Positions 43,873 to 53,910 of a DNA stretch of 64,000 nucleotides are shown here, in pieces; positions within the stretch are counted from its first letter, which is position 1; every line of letters begins with the position of its first letter. Made by a program: the position numbers and the translations under genes. The notes under the pieces are model-generated. The model saw only the letters and a list, made by a program, of their open reading frames with translations. It did no database searches and was not told where the DNA came from. Source of the stretch: Brooklawnia sp937867175 (GTDB lineage Bacteria; Actinomycetota; Actinomycetes; Propionibacteriales; Propionibacteriaceae); assembly GCA_036821905.1 (NCBI GenBank), contig DAISIR010000001.1, positions 124,001 through 188,000 of the forward strand, given 5' to 3'.

Positions 43873-45399
43873 CTACAGCGTGTGACCTATCTCCCAAAGT
43901 CGATCGGGCCTGCCGTCGATGGCCTCGGAGACGGCGATGGCCTGGGCATCGGTGAACGAGGCCACGTAGTCCAGCACTCCCCTGCCCAGTCCCAGCCGCC
44001 GGATCTCGCGAGGGTCGATCTCGGGGATATCCTCTGGCTTGTCCCGGCTGAGCCGCAGATAGCCCTCGGTGGCCAGCTCTACCAGTTCGCGCAGCCTGGG
44101 TGGCACGCGGTACCGATCATGGCTGTCCTCTGCCCAAGCCACCAGGCCTTTGACGGCCCGCACCAGCACCCGGCTCAACCCGCGCTGGTACATCGCGATG
44201 TCAGGGCGATCAAGCACGAAATGCTTGTGGATGAACTTCAGCACGTGCACCTCGTGCCAGGCCAGTTGATCGAGGGCGACCAGTCCGATGCGGGGATTGT
44301 CCGGCGGAGCCAGCACCACCGACTGCCTTAGATGGCGGATCCAGTGGCGGGTGAAGGACGCCACCGCCCGTTCCGCACCGAGCGAACCGTCGAAACCTTC
44401 GGTGAGCAAGCCTTCAACCAGATCACGGGAGACGTTGCGAACAGCCTCCCAGAAGGCGTCTGAGTCAGCGATCCACGGGTCGTCCTTGACGGTCTTGCGC
44501 CGCACTGCTTCCAGCGCGCCACCCGCGGGTACGCGACGGGACATTAGTTCGGCGTCGGTGAGGCTACGCAGATCACTCCAGTTCGTCTGCCATTCCCGGA
44601 ACTCGCGGGCTACTGCCGCTTCGCTCAGCAGCCCGGCGCGATGGAAATCCTCGATGTCATGCACCGAGTAGGCGATGTCGTCCGCGATGTCCATCACCGA
44701 GGATTCGAAAGACTGTTGCAGCGGCAGGACACCGTGCACGGCGCTGCGGGCGGTGCGCAGGTCTTCGGCGTCCAGGAAATAGGCGGAGTACTTGCGGACG
44801 TGCAGTTCGCCGTTGATCCAGCGCAAACCGGGGGGCAGGATCGCACCCTGCTGACCAGGTAGTTGCAGGCTGGGCAGCCACGGGTACTTGGCCACCGCGC
44901 CTCTGGTGGCTGCGGTCAGGTTCAGCCCCCTGGATGAGCCGTGGATGACATCGAGGGAGGCGACGATCCGGTAGGTCTGCGCGTTGCCCTCGTAGCCGTC
45001 GGCCAGGCCGAGCCATTCGCGAGCCAACTGGTCGAGAACCTGCTCACCGACATGGCCGAACGGCGGATGCCCCAAGTCGTGCGCGCTGGCGGCGGCCCGC
45101 ACCACCGCGGAATCGCAGACGTATTCGTCGGGGAGACGCTCTGCTGTGTGGGCGAGGCGCTCGCGCATCTCGATGGCGATCGGATGGGCAACCGCGCTCA
45201 CCTTCAGCGAATGGGTCAAACGATTGTGCACGACCGAACGGCCACCGGTCGCGCCGATCACCTGGGTGACCGCGGACAGCCGGGAGTAGAACGGCGAGAA
45301 TCGGATGCGCTCCAGGTCAACCAAGAATGGGGTGGCTTCGTCGTCGGGGCTCGGTAGGTTGATCCCCTCGTCGGTCATGCGGCTGGCGCGTGAGATCAT
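43873..45399 (-). CDS. dgt: HD-domain dGTPase-like triphosphohydrolase
   Basis: A 508-residue HD-superfamily enzyme with H-x-x-x-H...HD signatures: NRLTHSLKVSAVA around residue 65 and AAASAHDLGHPPFGH around 103. These are the family hallmarks, with the HD pair binding the metal. It hydrolyses dGTP (or other dNTPs) to nucleoside and triphosphate. Start ATG at 45399 has GGGGAGG 8 bases upstream; GTG at 45420 is less likely. It is placed between rpmA and obg, an unusual insertion in this conserved cluster. Confidence 0.85.
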   Translation of the reverse strand: MISRASRMTDEGINLPSPDDEATPFLVDLERIRFSPFYSRLSAVTQVIGATGGRSVVHNRLTHSLKVSAVAHPIAIEMRERLAHTAERLPDEYVCDSAVVRAAASAHDLGHPPFGHVGEQVLDQLAREWLGLADGYEGNAQTYRIVASLDVIHGSSRGLNLTAATRGAVAKYPWLPSLQLPGQQGAILPPGLRWINGELHVRKYSAYFLDAEDLRTARSAVHGVLPLQQSFESSVMDIADDIAYSVHDIEDFHRAGLLSEAAVAREFREWQTNWSDLRSLTDAELMSRRVPAGGALEAVRRKTVKDDPWIADSDAFWEAVRNVSRDLVEGLLTEGFDGSLGAERAVASFTRHWIRHLRQSVVLAPPDNPRIGLVALDQLAWHEVHVLKFIHKHFVLDRPDIAMYQRGLSRVLVRAVKGLVAWAEDSHDRYRVPPRLRELVELATEGYLRLSRDKPEDIPEIDPREIRRLGLGRGVLDYVASFTDAQAIAVSEAIDGRPDRLWEIGHTL

Positions 45400-45436
45400 G
45401 ATGGAAGCCTCCCCGTGCACACAAATGCAGCGGTGA

Positions 45437-45459
45437 GGGGCGCGAGCATCGCGTCCCCC
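45437..45459 (-). terminator. Bulged hairpin between rpmA and dgt
   Basis: Nine base pairs (GGGGCGCGA with TCGCG-CCCC, one T bulge) close a 3-base loop, about 25 bases past the rpmA stop. It could reduce read-through from the ribosomal protein genes into dgt. No T-tract follows. Confidence 0.35.
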
Positions 45460-45483
45460 GCCATCACGGTTGTTCTAAGAGTC

Positions 45484-45741
45484 TCAGGCCTCGATGGGGT
45501 CGACGTTCACCACGTTGCGACCGCGGTGGGTTCCGAACTGGACCTTGCCGGCGATCAGCGCGAAGAGGGTGTCGTCCTTGCCTCGACCGACGCCTTCACC
45601 GGGGTGGAAGTGGGTGCCGCGCTGGCGAACCAGGATCTCGCCCGCGTTGACCTGCTGGCCACCGAAGCGCTTCACACCGAGGCGCTGCGAATTGGAATCA
45701 CGACCGTTGCGCGAACTGGACGCGCCCTTCTTGTGTGCCAT
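45484..45741 (-). CDS. rpmA: 50S ribosomal protein L27
   Basis: An 85-residue basic protein beginning MAHKKGASSSRNGRDSNSQR, the standard L27 start. This N-terminus reaches the peptidyl-transferase centre. No cleavable extension is present. It lies nine bases downstream of rplU. Confidence 0.97.
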   Translation of the reverse strand: MAHKKGASSSRNGRDSNSQRLGVKRFGGQQVNAGEILVRQRGTHFHPGEGVGRGKDDTLFALIAGKVQFGTHRGRNVVNVDPIEA

Positions 45742-45750
45742 CTGCCTACC

Positions 45751-46059
45751 TCAGCCTTCGATTCCGGTGACCTTGACCTGGGTGTACTTCTGACGGTGCC
45801 CTTGGCGCTTGGTGTAACCGGTCTTGTTCTTGTACTTCAGGATTCGGATCTTCGGACCCTTGACCTCGCCGAGCACCTCAGCCGTGACAGAGGCCTTGCC
45901 CAGCTTGTCCTGGGCGGTGGTGATGTCGTCGCCGTCAACCAGCATCAGGGGCTGCAGCGTGATGCTGCTGCCGACCTCGTCAACGACCCGGTCGATCTCG
46001 ACGATGTCACCCACGGCCACCTTGTGCTGGCGGCCGCCACTACGCACGATCGCGTACAC
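45751..46059 (-). CDS. rplU: 50S ribosomal protein L21
   Basis: A 102-residue protein from GTG at 46059 (VYAIVRSGGRQHKVAVGD), with KIRILKYKNKTGYTKRQGHR near the C-terminus. Both are L21 hallmarks. A longer frame to 46320 has no family sequence and is rejected. The intergenic region to rne is about 180 bases and may carry a leader; no known leader structure is recognised. Confidence 0.96.
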   Translation of the reverse strand: MYAIVRSGGRQHKVAVGDIVEIDRVVDEVGSSITLQPLMLVDGDDITTAQDKLGKASVTAEVLGEVKGPKIRILKYKNKTGYTKRQGHRQKYTQVKVTGIEG

Positions 46060-46240
46060 GCCTGACTCACTCTCGCTCAACCGTCCCCAAGCAACGAGGA
46101 CGGAACTCTCGTTTGTACTGATGACGTCACAGCCGTCAACCTGACTGGCCACGACACCCAACGTCTGCGGCGTCCCTGCCAACTCGTCGCCAGCCGGGCA
46201 CGCACCGAAGATCAATGTTACGTGCCGCGCACCCGGCCGG

Positions 46241-49231
46241 TCAAACCGTCTCCGGCGCAACCGTCTCGATCTGAGCCACCTCGACGGCCGCGGTACCAGA
46301 TTCGGCGCCGTCGGCGGCATATGTGCCGTCGCCTGTATCTGTGCCGGGCTCCAGATAATGCCGGGACGCAGCCGCTACCTTCGCCGCGGCCTGCCTGGCC
46401 TCCTCCGTCGGCTGGACGACCTGGTTCGCCTTGGCGGCTTCCTCAGGCTTGGTCCGGGGCCGATTGGTGACGCGGGCGCCGCGGCCGCGGTCACCACTGG
46501 CACCGTTGGGCGCGGATCGGCCGACTCGTCGCTCACCTCCGTCAGCGGGTGCCTGGGACTCGACCGGCTCATCGTGGCGGATGTAACCACGTCCGCCACA
46601 GTGCTCACAGGGCTCGGTGAAGGCCTCGGCCAGCCCGGTGCCGATCCGCTTGCGGGTCATCTGCACCAACCCCAGACTCGTCACCTCGCTGACTTGGTGA
46701 CGCGTGCGATCACGGCCCAGGCACTCGACCAAACGGCGCAGCAGGAGGTCGCGGTTGCTCGGCAGCACCATGTCGATGAAGTCGATGACGATGATGCCGC
46801 CGAGGTCGCGCAGGCGAAGCTGCCGGACGATCTCCTCGGCCGCCTCCAGGTTGTTGCGGGTGACGGTTTCCTCCAAGTTGCCACCAGCACCGGTGAACTT
46901 GCCGGTGTTGACATCGATGACAGTCATCGCCTCGGTCCGATCGATCACCAGCGATCCGCCGCTCGGCAGGAAGACCTTGCGTTCCAACGCCTTGCTGATT
47001 TGCTCATCGAGGCGGAACTTCGCCAATGGGTCGCCCTCGGCGGCCTCCCACTTCACCAGCCGGTCTGCCAACTGCGGCGCGACCCGGTCGATGTAGCCGG
47101 CGATCTGATCGAAGGCGTCATCGGCGCCACCGTCTCCGGCGACGATCAACTGCTTGAAGTCCTCGGTGAAGGTGTCACGGATGAGGCGCAGGGTCAGATC
47201 GGGCTCGGCGTACAGCTGTTGCGGCGCGCTGCCCTGCTTGGACTTCTTCTCGATCTGCTGCCACTGGGCCTTGAGCCGCTCCACATCGCTGACGAGTTCT
47301 TCGGCCGACACGCCCTCCGCGGCGGTGCGCACGATAACCGAGGAGTCCTCTGAGACCACGGTGTCGAGCACCTGCTTGAGACGGTGCCGTTCGGCGTCCG
47401 GGAGCTTGCGGCTTATCCCGGACAGGTGCCCACCTGGAGAGTAGACGACATAGCGTCCGGGGATGGAGACATGACCGGTGAGCCGGGCGCCCTTGGCGCC
47501 AACTGGGTCCTTGCTGACTTGGACCAATACCGACTGTCCCGACTTGAAGACCTGCTCCACCTTGCGGGCATCGGAACTGACGTCGAAGGCATCCCAGTCG
47601 ACCTCACCGGCATACAGCACGGCGTTTCGGCCGCGTCCGATGTCGATGAAGACGGCCTCCATGCTCGGGAGCACGTTCTGAACCCGGCCCAAGTAGATGT
47701 TGCCGATCAGTGACGTTGAGGTCGTGCGGTCGACGTAGTGCTCGACCAAGACGTCGTCCTCCAGCACCGCGAGTTGGGTGTAGTCGTCATGCTGACGAAC
47801 GAGCATGACACGGTCGACCGATTCCCTGCGAGCCAAGAACTCAGCCTCGGTGAGGATGGGCGCACGGTGGCGACCGGCGGCGCGTCCCTCACGCCTGCGC
47901 TGCTTCTTCGCCTCAAGACGGGTGGAGCCCTCGATGCCAGAGATCTCATCGGTGATCGACCGGCGAGGCTCACGCACCCGCACCGCAACGTCACCTTGAT
48001 CATCGTCGTCTCCGCCAGCATCGTCCACCCGTCGCCGACGCCGGCGCCGCCGACGGTTCGAGCTGCCGACGGACTCGGAGCCGGAGCCTGCGTGATCCGC
48101 CTCATCCGGCTGGTCGTCTGAAGCGGCGCCTTCATCGGCTTCGTCCTGTTCGTCGGGCTGATCGCCGTCCTCGACGCTCTCGTCATCACCCGACCCACCG
48201 GAACCACGACGGCGACGTCGTCCACCGCGACGACGCCGGCGGCGGGCCTGGGACCCGCCCGTCTGCTCGCCCTGCTCTTCGTCGGATTCGTCCGCGCTGG
48301 TCTCAGGCGTCAAGCCTTCAGGCACCGCGTCTTCGGCCTGGTCGTCTGCGGCCTCGTCCACGGCCTCGCCGCGCTCGACCGCCGCCTCTGCGGGGCGTCC
48401 CTCCAGTTGGGCGGGTTGGGTTCCGGGCTCAAGCTCGGCAACTGGCGCCCCATCCGGGCGGCCAGCGATGGCGGCTGCCAAGGACGCCAGCACCTGCTGG
48501 GTGTCGACCTCACCTGCCGCGTCGGTGGGCACTTCGACACCGATCAGGTCGGCCGCGCTGGTACGAGTCGCACGTCGCGTCCGCGACTGTGCCGACGCCT
48601 CGACGGCGCTGAGCGCAGCCTGGATCTCGGAGGATGCGCCATGTTCGGTTTCGGCCTGTGCCATCGACTCCTTGGCAGCCTTGCCTCGACCGCTGCGTCG
48701 ACGATTGCTCGATGAAGAAGTGCCTGCCAGACCCTCCGTGCTGGTTTGGGGGCGGCTCGTGCGGGGGGATCGCTTCTGGGCGGGCTGTTCGGCTGGCATG
48801 GCGGCTGGCTGGTCGCTGGGTTCCTGCTGCGGCTGGGTGTTTTCGGTCGAGACCTCTTGGACCGGGGCCTGTTGGGCACCAACCCCTTCGGGGGCCTCCA
48901 CCGACTCAGCATCTGACGTAGCAGTCGACTCGTCGCTCACGGGACCAGGCGTCACATCGGTGGGCTCCTCGGCTTGCGGGGCTACGTCGGCGACGCCCTG
49001 CTCTTCGGGGGCTGCCGGTTCCTCGGCTGGTTCGGTCGGCAGCTCGGCCGGGACCGGCTCGGGGATCGGCCAACTCACCGGCTGCGGTGGCCCTGCCGGA
49101 CGGATGGCGGATCGCCGACCGCTGGGTGGGCGAGGAAGGTCATCTGCGACCGGCTGCTGCATCGCATTGGCCGGGGTTGGTTCATCAGTTGCTTCATCTG
49201 CCAAATGGTTTGCAGGATCGCTGTCGAGCAT
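46241..49231 (-). CDS. rne: Ribonuclease E/G
   Basis: A 996-residue protein. The N-terminal ~430 residues are low complexity (Glu/Ala/Pro, then Arg-rich tracts), followed by the S1-containing catalytic core: IYLGRVQNVLPSMEAVFIDIG, then IDRTEAMTVIDVNTGKF, IVIDFIDM with catalytic Asp residues, and the zinc-link CEHCGGRGY. The C-terminal ~100 residues are again low complexity. In actinobacteria the extra regions flank the core on both sides, unlike E. coli RNase E. It cleaves single-stranded AU-rich RNA. Confidence 0.95.
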   Translation of the reverse strand: MLDSDPANHLADEATDEPTPANAMQQPVADDLPRPPSGRRSAIRPAGPPQPVSWPIPEPVPAELPTEPAEEPAAPEEQGVADVAPQAEEPTDVTPGPVSDESTATSDAESVEAPEGVGAQQAPVQEVSTENTQPQQEPSDQPAAMPAEQPAQKRSPRTSRPQTSTEGLAGTSSSSNRRRSGRGKAAKESMAQAETEHGASSEIQAALSAVEASAQSRTRRATRTSAADLIGVEVPTDAAGEVDTQQVLASLAAAIAGRPDGAPVAELEPGTQPAQLEGRPAEAAVERGEAVDEAADDQAEDAVPEGLTPETSADESDEEQGEQTGGSQARRRRRRGGRRRRRGSGGSGDDESVEDGDQPDEQDEADEGAASDDQPDEADHAGSGSESVGSSNRRRRRRRRRVDDAGGDDDDQGDVAVRVREPRRSITDEISGIEGSTRLEAKKQRRREGRAAGRHRAPILTEAEFLARRESVDRVMLVRQHDDYTQLAVLEDDVLVEHYVDRTTSTSLIGNIYLGRVQNVLPSMEAVFIDIGRGRNAVLYAGEVDWDAFDVSSDARKVEQVFKSGQSVLVQVSKDPVGAKGARLTGHVSIPGRYVVYSPGGHLSGISRKLPDAERHRLKQVLDTVVSEDSSVIVRTAAEGVSAEELVSDVERLKAQWQQIEKKSKQGSAPQQLYAEPDLTLRLIRDTFTEDFKQLIVAGDGGADDAFDQIAGYIDRVAPQLADRLVKWEAAEGDPLAKFRLDEQISKALERKVFLPSGGSLVIDRTEAMTVIDVNTGKFTGAGGNLEETVTRNNLEAAEEIVRQLRLRDLGGIIVIDFIDMVLPSNRDLLLRRLVECLGRDRTRHQVSEVTSLGLVQMTRKRIGTGLAEAFTEPCEHCGGRGYIRHDEPVESQAPADGGERRVGRSAPNGASGDRGRGARVTNRPRTKPEEAAKANQVVQPTEEARQAAAKVAAASRHYLEPGTDTGDGTYAADGAESGTAAVEVAQIETVAPETV

Positions 49232-49464
49232 GCATGCTCCTCTGCGCCTGGGGGGCGCGGGTCACTGCCGTGGCGGACCACGGCCCAAAACTGGTGGCAC
49301 TGTCAGGGCTACGCATCGTCCCCGCGCTTGCGGCCCCCGTGGGTACCAGCTCGCAATCAGCGTCGCGGTTGGACTATGGACATCCTGAAAGTTCGTGCCG
49401 GCGGCACGTTGCCTGCCCTCCAGTATGCCATACCGCACCGCGATCGCCCTGCGGCGCGGCCTTC

Positions 49465-50175
49465 TCAGGTTGATTCCTCGAACGGGTCACCCACCGTGTC
49501 GACGACCAGGGGGCCCTGCCGCAGCCGGGTCGCCCGCGGCGGGCCGGCAGCGGCCATCTCCTGTGGCGCCAACCGCTGCAAGGCCGCGAAAACGTCGTCC
49601 GGGCGAACCAGTGGCTCGGTGTGGCGGAGCACGACATGCAGCGCGTCCTGCGCCACCCACACCTTGACGACGGCTTGCCGGGCATCGAAGCGGCGTTCGC
49701 CCTTCTTGGTCAGTCGGCTCACCTCGACCATCTCGGCGTCCCAGAGCAGCCCTGCCAACCGGGGCAACGCATCGGCAGCGACGCCGGGCAACTCGATCGC
49801 CCATTCGGACGCCGCCAAGCGTTCGGTCAGCGGCCCACCCGAAGCCTCCACAGCCCGCAGGATCGGGAATCCCTCGGGCAGTGCGCGGGTAAGAGCATCC
49901 GCCAGCTCACCCGGGTCGCAGTGCTCGGCCAGCCCCAGTTCCAGGTACTCCGCCTCGCTGCCGGTGCCGGTCGGCGCGGCCCCCGCGTACGAAATCCGCG
50001 GGTGCGGGGAGAAACCCGACGAGTAAGCCATCGGCACCTTGGCACGGCGCAGTGCCCGTTCCAGCGCCCGGCTGAAATCACGATGGCTCGCGAACCGAGC
50101 GGTTCCCCGCTTGGCATAGCGGAGCCGCAGCTTCTGGACGGGCGGCGGTTGTTGGGTCGGTTGGGGTCGAGCCAT
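49465..50175 (-). CDS. TIGR03936-type radical-SAM-associated protein (DUF2344)
   Basis: A 236-residue protein beginning with a Pro/Gln-rich stretch, then LRLRYAKRGTARFASHRDFSRALERALRRA and SSGFSPHPRI, which is the DUF2344 signature. The protein is always found near TIGR03960 radical SAM proteins, and its start here is about 95 bases after that gene. Some lineages carry it fused to the radical SAM protein. Function unknown; a role in rRNA or tRNA modification has been suggested from context. Confidence 0.85.
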   Translation of the reverse strand: MARPQPTQQPPPVQKLRLRYAKRGTARFASHRDFSRALERALRRAKVPMAYSSGFSPHPRISYAGAAPTGTGSEAEYLELGLAEHCDPGELADALTRALPEGFPILRAVEASGGPLTERLAASEWAIELPGVAADALPRLAGLLWDAEMVEVSRLTKKGERRFDARQAVVKVWVAQDALHVVLRHTEPLVRPDDVFAALQRLAPQEMAAAGPPRATRLRQGPLVVDTVGDPFEEST

Positions 50176-50269
50176 GCCGATGAGCGTAGCGCCAGCAGTC
50201 ATGCACGCCAGCATCACCGCGACCCGGTCAGACTCCTGGGCGTGGAACTGGGCCTGCCGCGCTTGGACG

Positions 50270-52216
50270 TCACGCCAACGACGAGTTGACCGCACTCAGG
50301 GGCAGTAGCGATCCCCCGCTGGGGCCGATCTCAATGTCCACCCCGAATCTCGGGCACACCCCGCAGTCGTTGCAGTCGTCCCAGCGGCAGTCGTGTACCG
50401 CCCGGCCCGCCAGGGCGTCCTGGTAGTCCTGCCACAACCAATTCCGGTCCAGCCCCAGGTCGAGGTGGTCCCAAGGGAGCACCTCCGTCATCGGACGCTG
50501 CCTGGTGGTGTACCACGCAAGGCTGACGCCCTGCGGGACCAACTGCTCCTCGGCGCAGCGCACCCACCGGTCGAAGTCGAAGTGCTCGCTCCAACCGTCG
50601 AAGAGGCCACCGTCCCGCCAGACCGCCTCGACAACCCTTCCCACACGACGGTCACCGCGTGCCAGCAGCCCCTCGATCAAGCCCGGTCGTCCGTCGGAGT
50701 ACCGGATGCCGATCGCCCGGCCGCACTGCCGATCGTCCCGCACGTGCTGCTTCAACTTCCGCATCCGTTCGTTGGCGACTTCGGGGTCGGTCTGCCCGAC
50801 CCACTGGAAGGGTGTGTGCGGCTTGGGCACGAAGGCCCCGATGCTGATGGTGCAACCGATGTCGCGGTGGCCGGCGGTCCGGCGTCCGGTCTCGATCACG
50901 CGGTGCGCCAGGTCGGCGATCGCGAGCACATCCTCGTCGGTCTCGGTGGGCAGACCGCACATGAAGTAGAGCTTCACCGACCGCCAGCCGCCGGCGAACG
51001 CCGTCGTGACGGTCTTGATCAGGTCGTCCTCGCTGACGTTCTTGTTGATCACGGCCCGGATTCGCTCAGTGCCACCCTCGGGGGCGAAGGTCAGCCCACT
51101 GCGACGGCCGTTGCGGGCAAGTTCAGCGGCCAAGTCGATGTTGAAGGCATCAACCCGGGTGCTGGGCAGCGACAGCGAGACCTGGGAGCCCTCGTAGCGG
51201 TCCGCCAACTGCCTGGTGATCTCGCCGATCTCGCTGTGGTCGGCGCTGGACAGACTGAGCAGCCCCACTTCGTCCAAACCGGTGGACGACAGCCCTTGGT
51301 CGACCATCGACCCGATCACGGGCAGGCTACGCTCCCGCACCGGGCGAGTGATCATGCCGGCCTGGCAGAACCGGCAACCTCGGGTGCAACCGCGGAAGAT
51401 CTCGACCGAGTACCGTTCGTGCACGGTCTCAGCGAGCGGCACCAGCGGGCGCCGCGGGTAGTCCCACTCGTCCAGATCGGTGAGGATCCAACGCTGCACC
51501 TGGTAAGGCACACCCGGACGGTTCGGGGAGATCTTGACGATGGCTCCTGATGGTGCATAGCTGACGTCGTAGAACCGCGGCACATAGAACTTGCCGGTGG
51601 CTGCCAGACGCTCGAGCACCCCTAAGCGCCCACCGGGCCGGCCGGCAGCCCGCCAGCCTCGAACGATCCGGCTGAGCTCGAGAACCGCCTCCTCGCCGTC
51701 TCCGAGCACCGCGACATCGATGAAGTCGGCGACCGGCTCCGGGTTGGACGCGCAGTGCCCGCCGACCACCACGAGGGGTTCGTAGTCGGCCCGGTCGACG
51801 CTGTGCAGCTTGATGCCGGCCAGGTCAAGGGCGTTGAGCAGATTGGTGTAGCCGAGTTCGGTCGCCAGGCTGATCCCGAGCACGTCGAACTTCTTCACCG
51901 GACGATGGCTCTCCAGGCTCAACAACGGCAGCCCCACCGCACGCATCCGCTGCTCGAGGTCGGGCCAGACCGAGAAGACACGTTCAGCCAGCACCCAGTC
52001 GACCTCGTTGAGTACCTCGTAGAGGATCGCCTGGCCCTGGTTGGGCTGGCCCACCTCGTAGGCGTCCGGGTACATCAACGCCCAATGCACATCGGTGCCG
52101 ACCCAATCCTTGGTCACCGCGTTCAGTTCACCGCCGACATACTGGATCGGCTTGGTCACCTGCGCGAGCAGCGGTTCCAATCGGTTGAACAACGATTCGG
52201 GAGGAGTTGTGGTCAT
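50270..52216 (-). CDS. TIGR03960-type B12-binding radical SAM protein
   Basis: A 648-residue protein with a cobalamin-binding-like N-terminal region and the radical SAM motif C-x3-C-x2-C in CTRGCRFCQAG, about one-third into the sequence. The C-terminal ~100 residues contain a Cys-rich tail (CRWDDCNDCGVCPRFG), which may hold extra iron-sulfur clusters. Start ATG at 52216 has GGGAG upstream. It overlaps the next upstream gene by ATGA. The methylated or altered substrate is unknown. Confidence 0.88.
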   Translation of the reverse strand: MTTTPPESLFNRLEPLLAQVTKPIQYVGGELNAVTKDWVGTDVHWALMYPDAYEVGQPNQGQAILYEVLNEVDWVLAERVFSVWPDLEQRMRAVGLPLLSLESHRPVKKFDVLGISLATELGYTNLLNALDLAGIKLHSVDRADYEPLVVVGGHCASNPEPVADFIDVAVLGDGEEAVLELSRIVRGWRAAGRPGGRLGVLERLAATGKFYVPRFYDVSYAPSGAIVKISPNRPGVPYQVQRWILTDLDEWDYPRRPLVPLAETVHERYSVEIFRGCTRGCRFCQAGMITRPVRERSLPVIGSMVDQGLSSTGLDEVGLLSLSSADHSEIGEITRQLADRYEGSQVSLSLPSTRVDAFNIDLAAELARNGRRSGLTFAPEGGTERIRAVINKNVSEDDLIKTVTTAFAGGWRSVKLYFMCGLPTETDEDVLAIADLAHRVIETGRRTAGHRDIGCTISIGAFVPKPHTPFQWVGQTDPEVANERMRKLKQHVRDDRQCGRAIGIRYSDGRPGLIEGLLARGDRRVGRVVEAVWRDGGLFDGWSEHFDFDRWVRCAEEQLVPQGVSLAWYTTRQRPMTEVLPWDHLDLGLDRNWLWQDYQDALAGRAVHDCRWDDCNDCGVCPRFGVDIEIGPSGGSLLPLSAVNSSLA

Positions 52217-53439
52217 GACGACTCCCAAGGACGAGGGTTTAGCAGCGGAGCCGGATCGTCGCCGGTGACGCCTCGCGGCGGCGGTGGCGGGTTCTCCGGT
52301 CCCGGCTGCGGGCGCGGGCCGGGCTGTGGCAACGGTGGGCGGGGGTACATGGGGGGCTGCTGCGGGGTGGGGATGGTGGCCTGCAAGCCCGCCAAGGCGT
52401 TGGCCATCGACTCCCCCGGGGCCGCAGTGACCTGAATGTCACGCTTTTCTGCCTGCCAGACGATCAATGCCACGGCCAGCGCAATGACCACCATCCCGAC
52501 CAGGACCAGCGGGCCGGCGGTACCCGCCTCACGGTGGAAGATCTCGCTGACCCCGCTGAACGGCAGAAACGCCTCGGAACAGACGTTGTTCACCACATGA
52601 ATCGCAATCGCCGCCTCCAGGCCCCCGGTTCGCCAGGTCACATAGCAGGCGGCCAGGCCGAAACAGAAGTAGTAGACGTTCAGCCACGGATCACCTGCCG
52701 CATGGGCGGCGGTGAACACCAGGGACGAACTGACCGCCCCGGCCACCAGACCGGCGCGACCATTGCTGAAGAAGCTGGCCACGGCACGGTTGGTCACCCC
52801 GCGGAAGGCGAACTCCTCGCCTGCCGCCTGCAAAGGTGTCGTCAGCAGGATGCCGAAGGCCAGCAGCCAAGTGTCAGGATTCACGGCGAGATTGAGACTG
52901 GCGCCCGCCCGCATGCTGAGCCAGGTGTCCAAGCCGATGTAGATGATCCACAGCGGCAGGATCATCAGCACGCAGCGTCCCAGCCAACCCCAGCGAAGCT
53001 TCCCGACCACACTGGCCAGGAAACCGGCGCGTTGTTTGAACAGCGAGGACGAGACCAGCCCGGCGATGACTATCAAGCTTGCCAGCCCGAGGTTGTTCGC
53101 CAGGAAGCCCAGCGCGGTGATGTCGAACGGGTCGTAGCCCGCAGACAGCGGGTCGATCCGGCCGGCTGCGGTATCGATGAACAGCGAGACACCGTAGATC
53201 ATGGTCGCAGCCAGCACTCCCAAGAACAGCGTCAGCAGCAGGGCGACCACCGGACGCCACCAACGCCAGGCCGGCGTCCGCCAGAACATGACGTAGTCGC
53301 TCTGCCGGACCGGCAGGGTTGGTTGGAAGTGCGAGTCGAACGGCGGCAGCGGGTCGGGCAGCTGCTGACCGTAGATCGGCGGGCGGAGCGGGCCCTGCGC
53401 GATCGGCGCAATGGCCTGATCCGGGTTCGACTGGGACAC
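52213..53439 (-). CDS. CPBP-family membrane metalloprotease
   Basis: A 408-residue membrane protein. The CPBP/Abi signatures are visible: EEFAFRG (the EExxxR motif), FTAAHA and HVVNN. These residues would bind zinc. A proline-rich tail of ~70 residues follows the last membrane helix, and a ~50-residue polar region precedes the first. Start GTG at 53439 lies just after the ndk stop. Its stop overlaps the TIGR03960 start by ATGA. Substrate unknown; CAAX-like cleavage is not proven in bacteria. Confidence 0.85.
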   Translation of the reverse strand: MSQSNPDQAIAPIAQGPLRPPIYGQQLPDPLPPFDSHFQPTLPVRQSDYVMFWRTPAWRWWRPVVALLLTLFLGVLAATMIYGVSLFIDTAAGRIDPLSAGYDPFDITALGFLANNLGLASLIVIAGLVSSSLFKQRAGFLASVVGKLRWGWLGRCVLMILPLWIIYIGLDTWLSMRAGASLNLAVNPDTWLLAFGILLTTPLQAAGEEFAFRGVTNRAVASFFSNGRAGLVAGAVSSSLVFTAAHAAGDPWLNVYYFCFGLAACYVTWRTGGLEAAIAIHVVNNVCSEAFLPFSGVSEIFHREAGTAGPLVLVGMVVIALAVALIVWQAEKRDIQVTAAPGESMANALAGLQATIPTPQQPPMYPRPPLPQPGPRPQPGPENPPPPPRGVTGDDPAPLLNPRPWESS

Positions 53440-53443
53440 GGGC

Positions 53444-53860
53444 TCAGCCCAATCCCGGGAACCACAGGTCGATCTCGTGCGCGGCTGTCTCAGGCGAATC
53501 GGAGGCGTGCACGAGGTTGCGGCTGTTGGACAGCGACAAGTCGCCGCGGATGGTGCCGGGAGCGGCCACCGCCGAGTCGGTTGAACCGTTGAGCAGTCGC
53601 ACTGCCCCGACCGCCCGCTCCCCCTCCAGCACCATCGCCACCAGCGGTCCCGAGGTGACGAACTCCACCAGCCCCGGGTAGTAGGGACGTCCGACATGCT
53701 CCTCGTAGTGCTGGGCGGCCAACTCAGAGGAAATGGTGCGCAACTCGAGTGCCACCAAGGTCAACCCCTTCGCCTCGTAACGGGCGATGATCTGACCGAC
53801 CAACCCACGGGCCACGCTGTCCGGTTTCACCAGCACCAAGGTGCGCTCAATGCCACTCAT
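53444..53860 (-). CDS. ndk: Nucleoside diphosphate kinase
   Basis: A 138-residue enzyme with the active-site motif NLVHASDS (His118) and the expected N-terminus ERTLVLVKPDSV. It transfers phosphate between NTPs and NDPs through His118. Length is typical. It lies between folC and the CPBP gene. Confidence 0.97.
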   Translation of the reverse strand: MSGIERTLVLVKPDSVARGLVGQIIARYEAKGLTLVALELRTISSELAAQHYEEHVGRPYYPGLVEFVTSGPLVAMVLEGERAVGAVRLLNGSTDSAVAAPGTIRGDLSLSNSRNLVHASDSPETAAHEIDLWFPGLG

Positions 53861-53910
53861 ACTGAAGACCCTACAAGCACCCCCACAGGCGGTCGCGACT
53901 CAGTCCAGGC

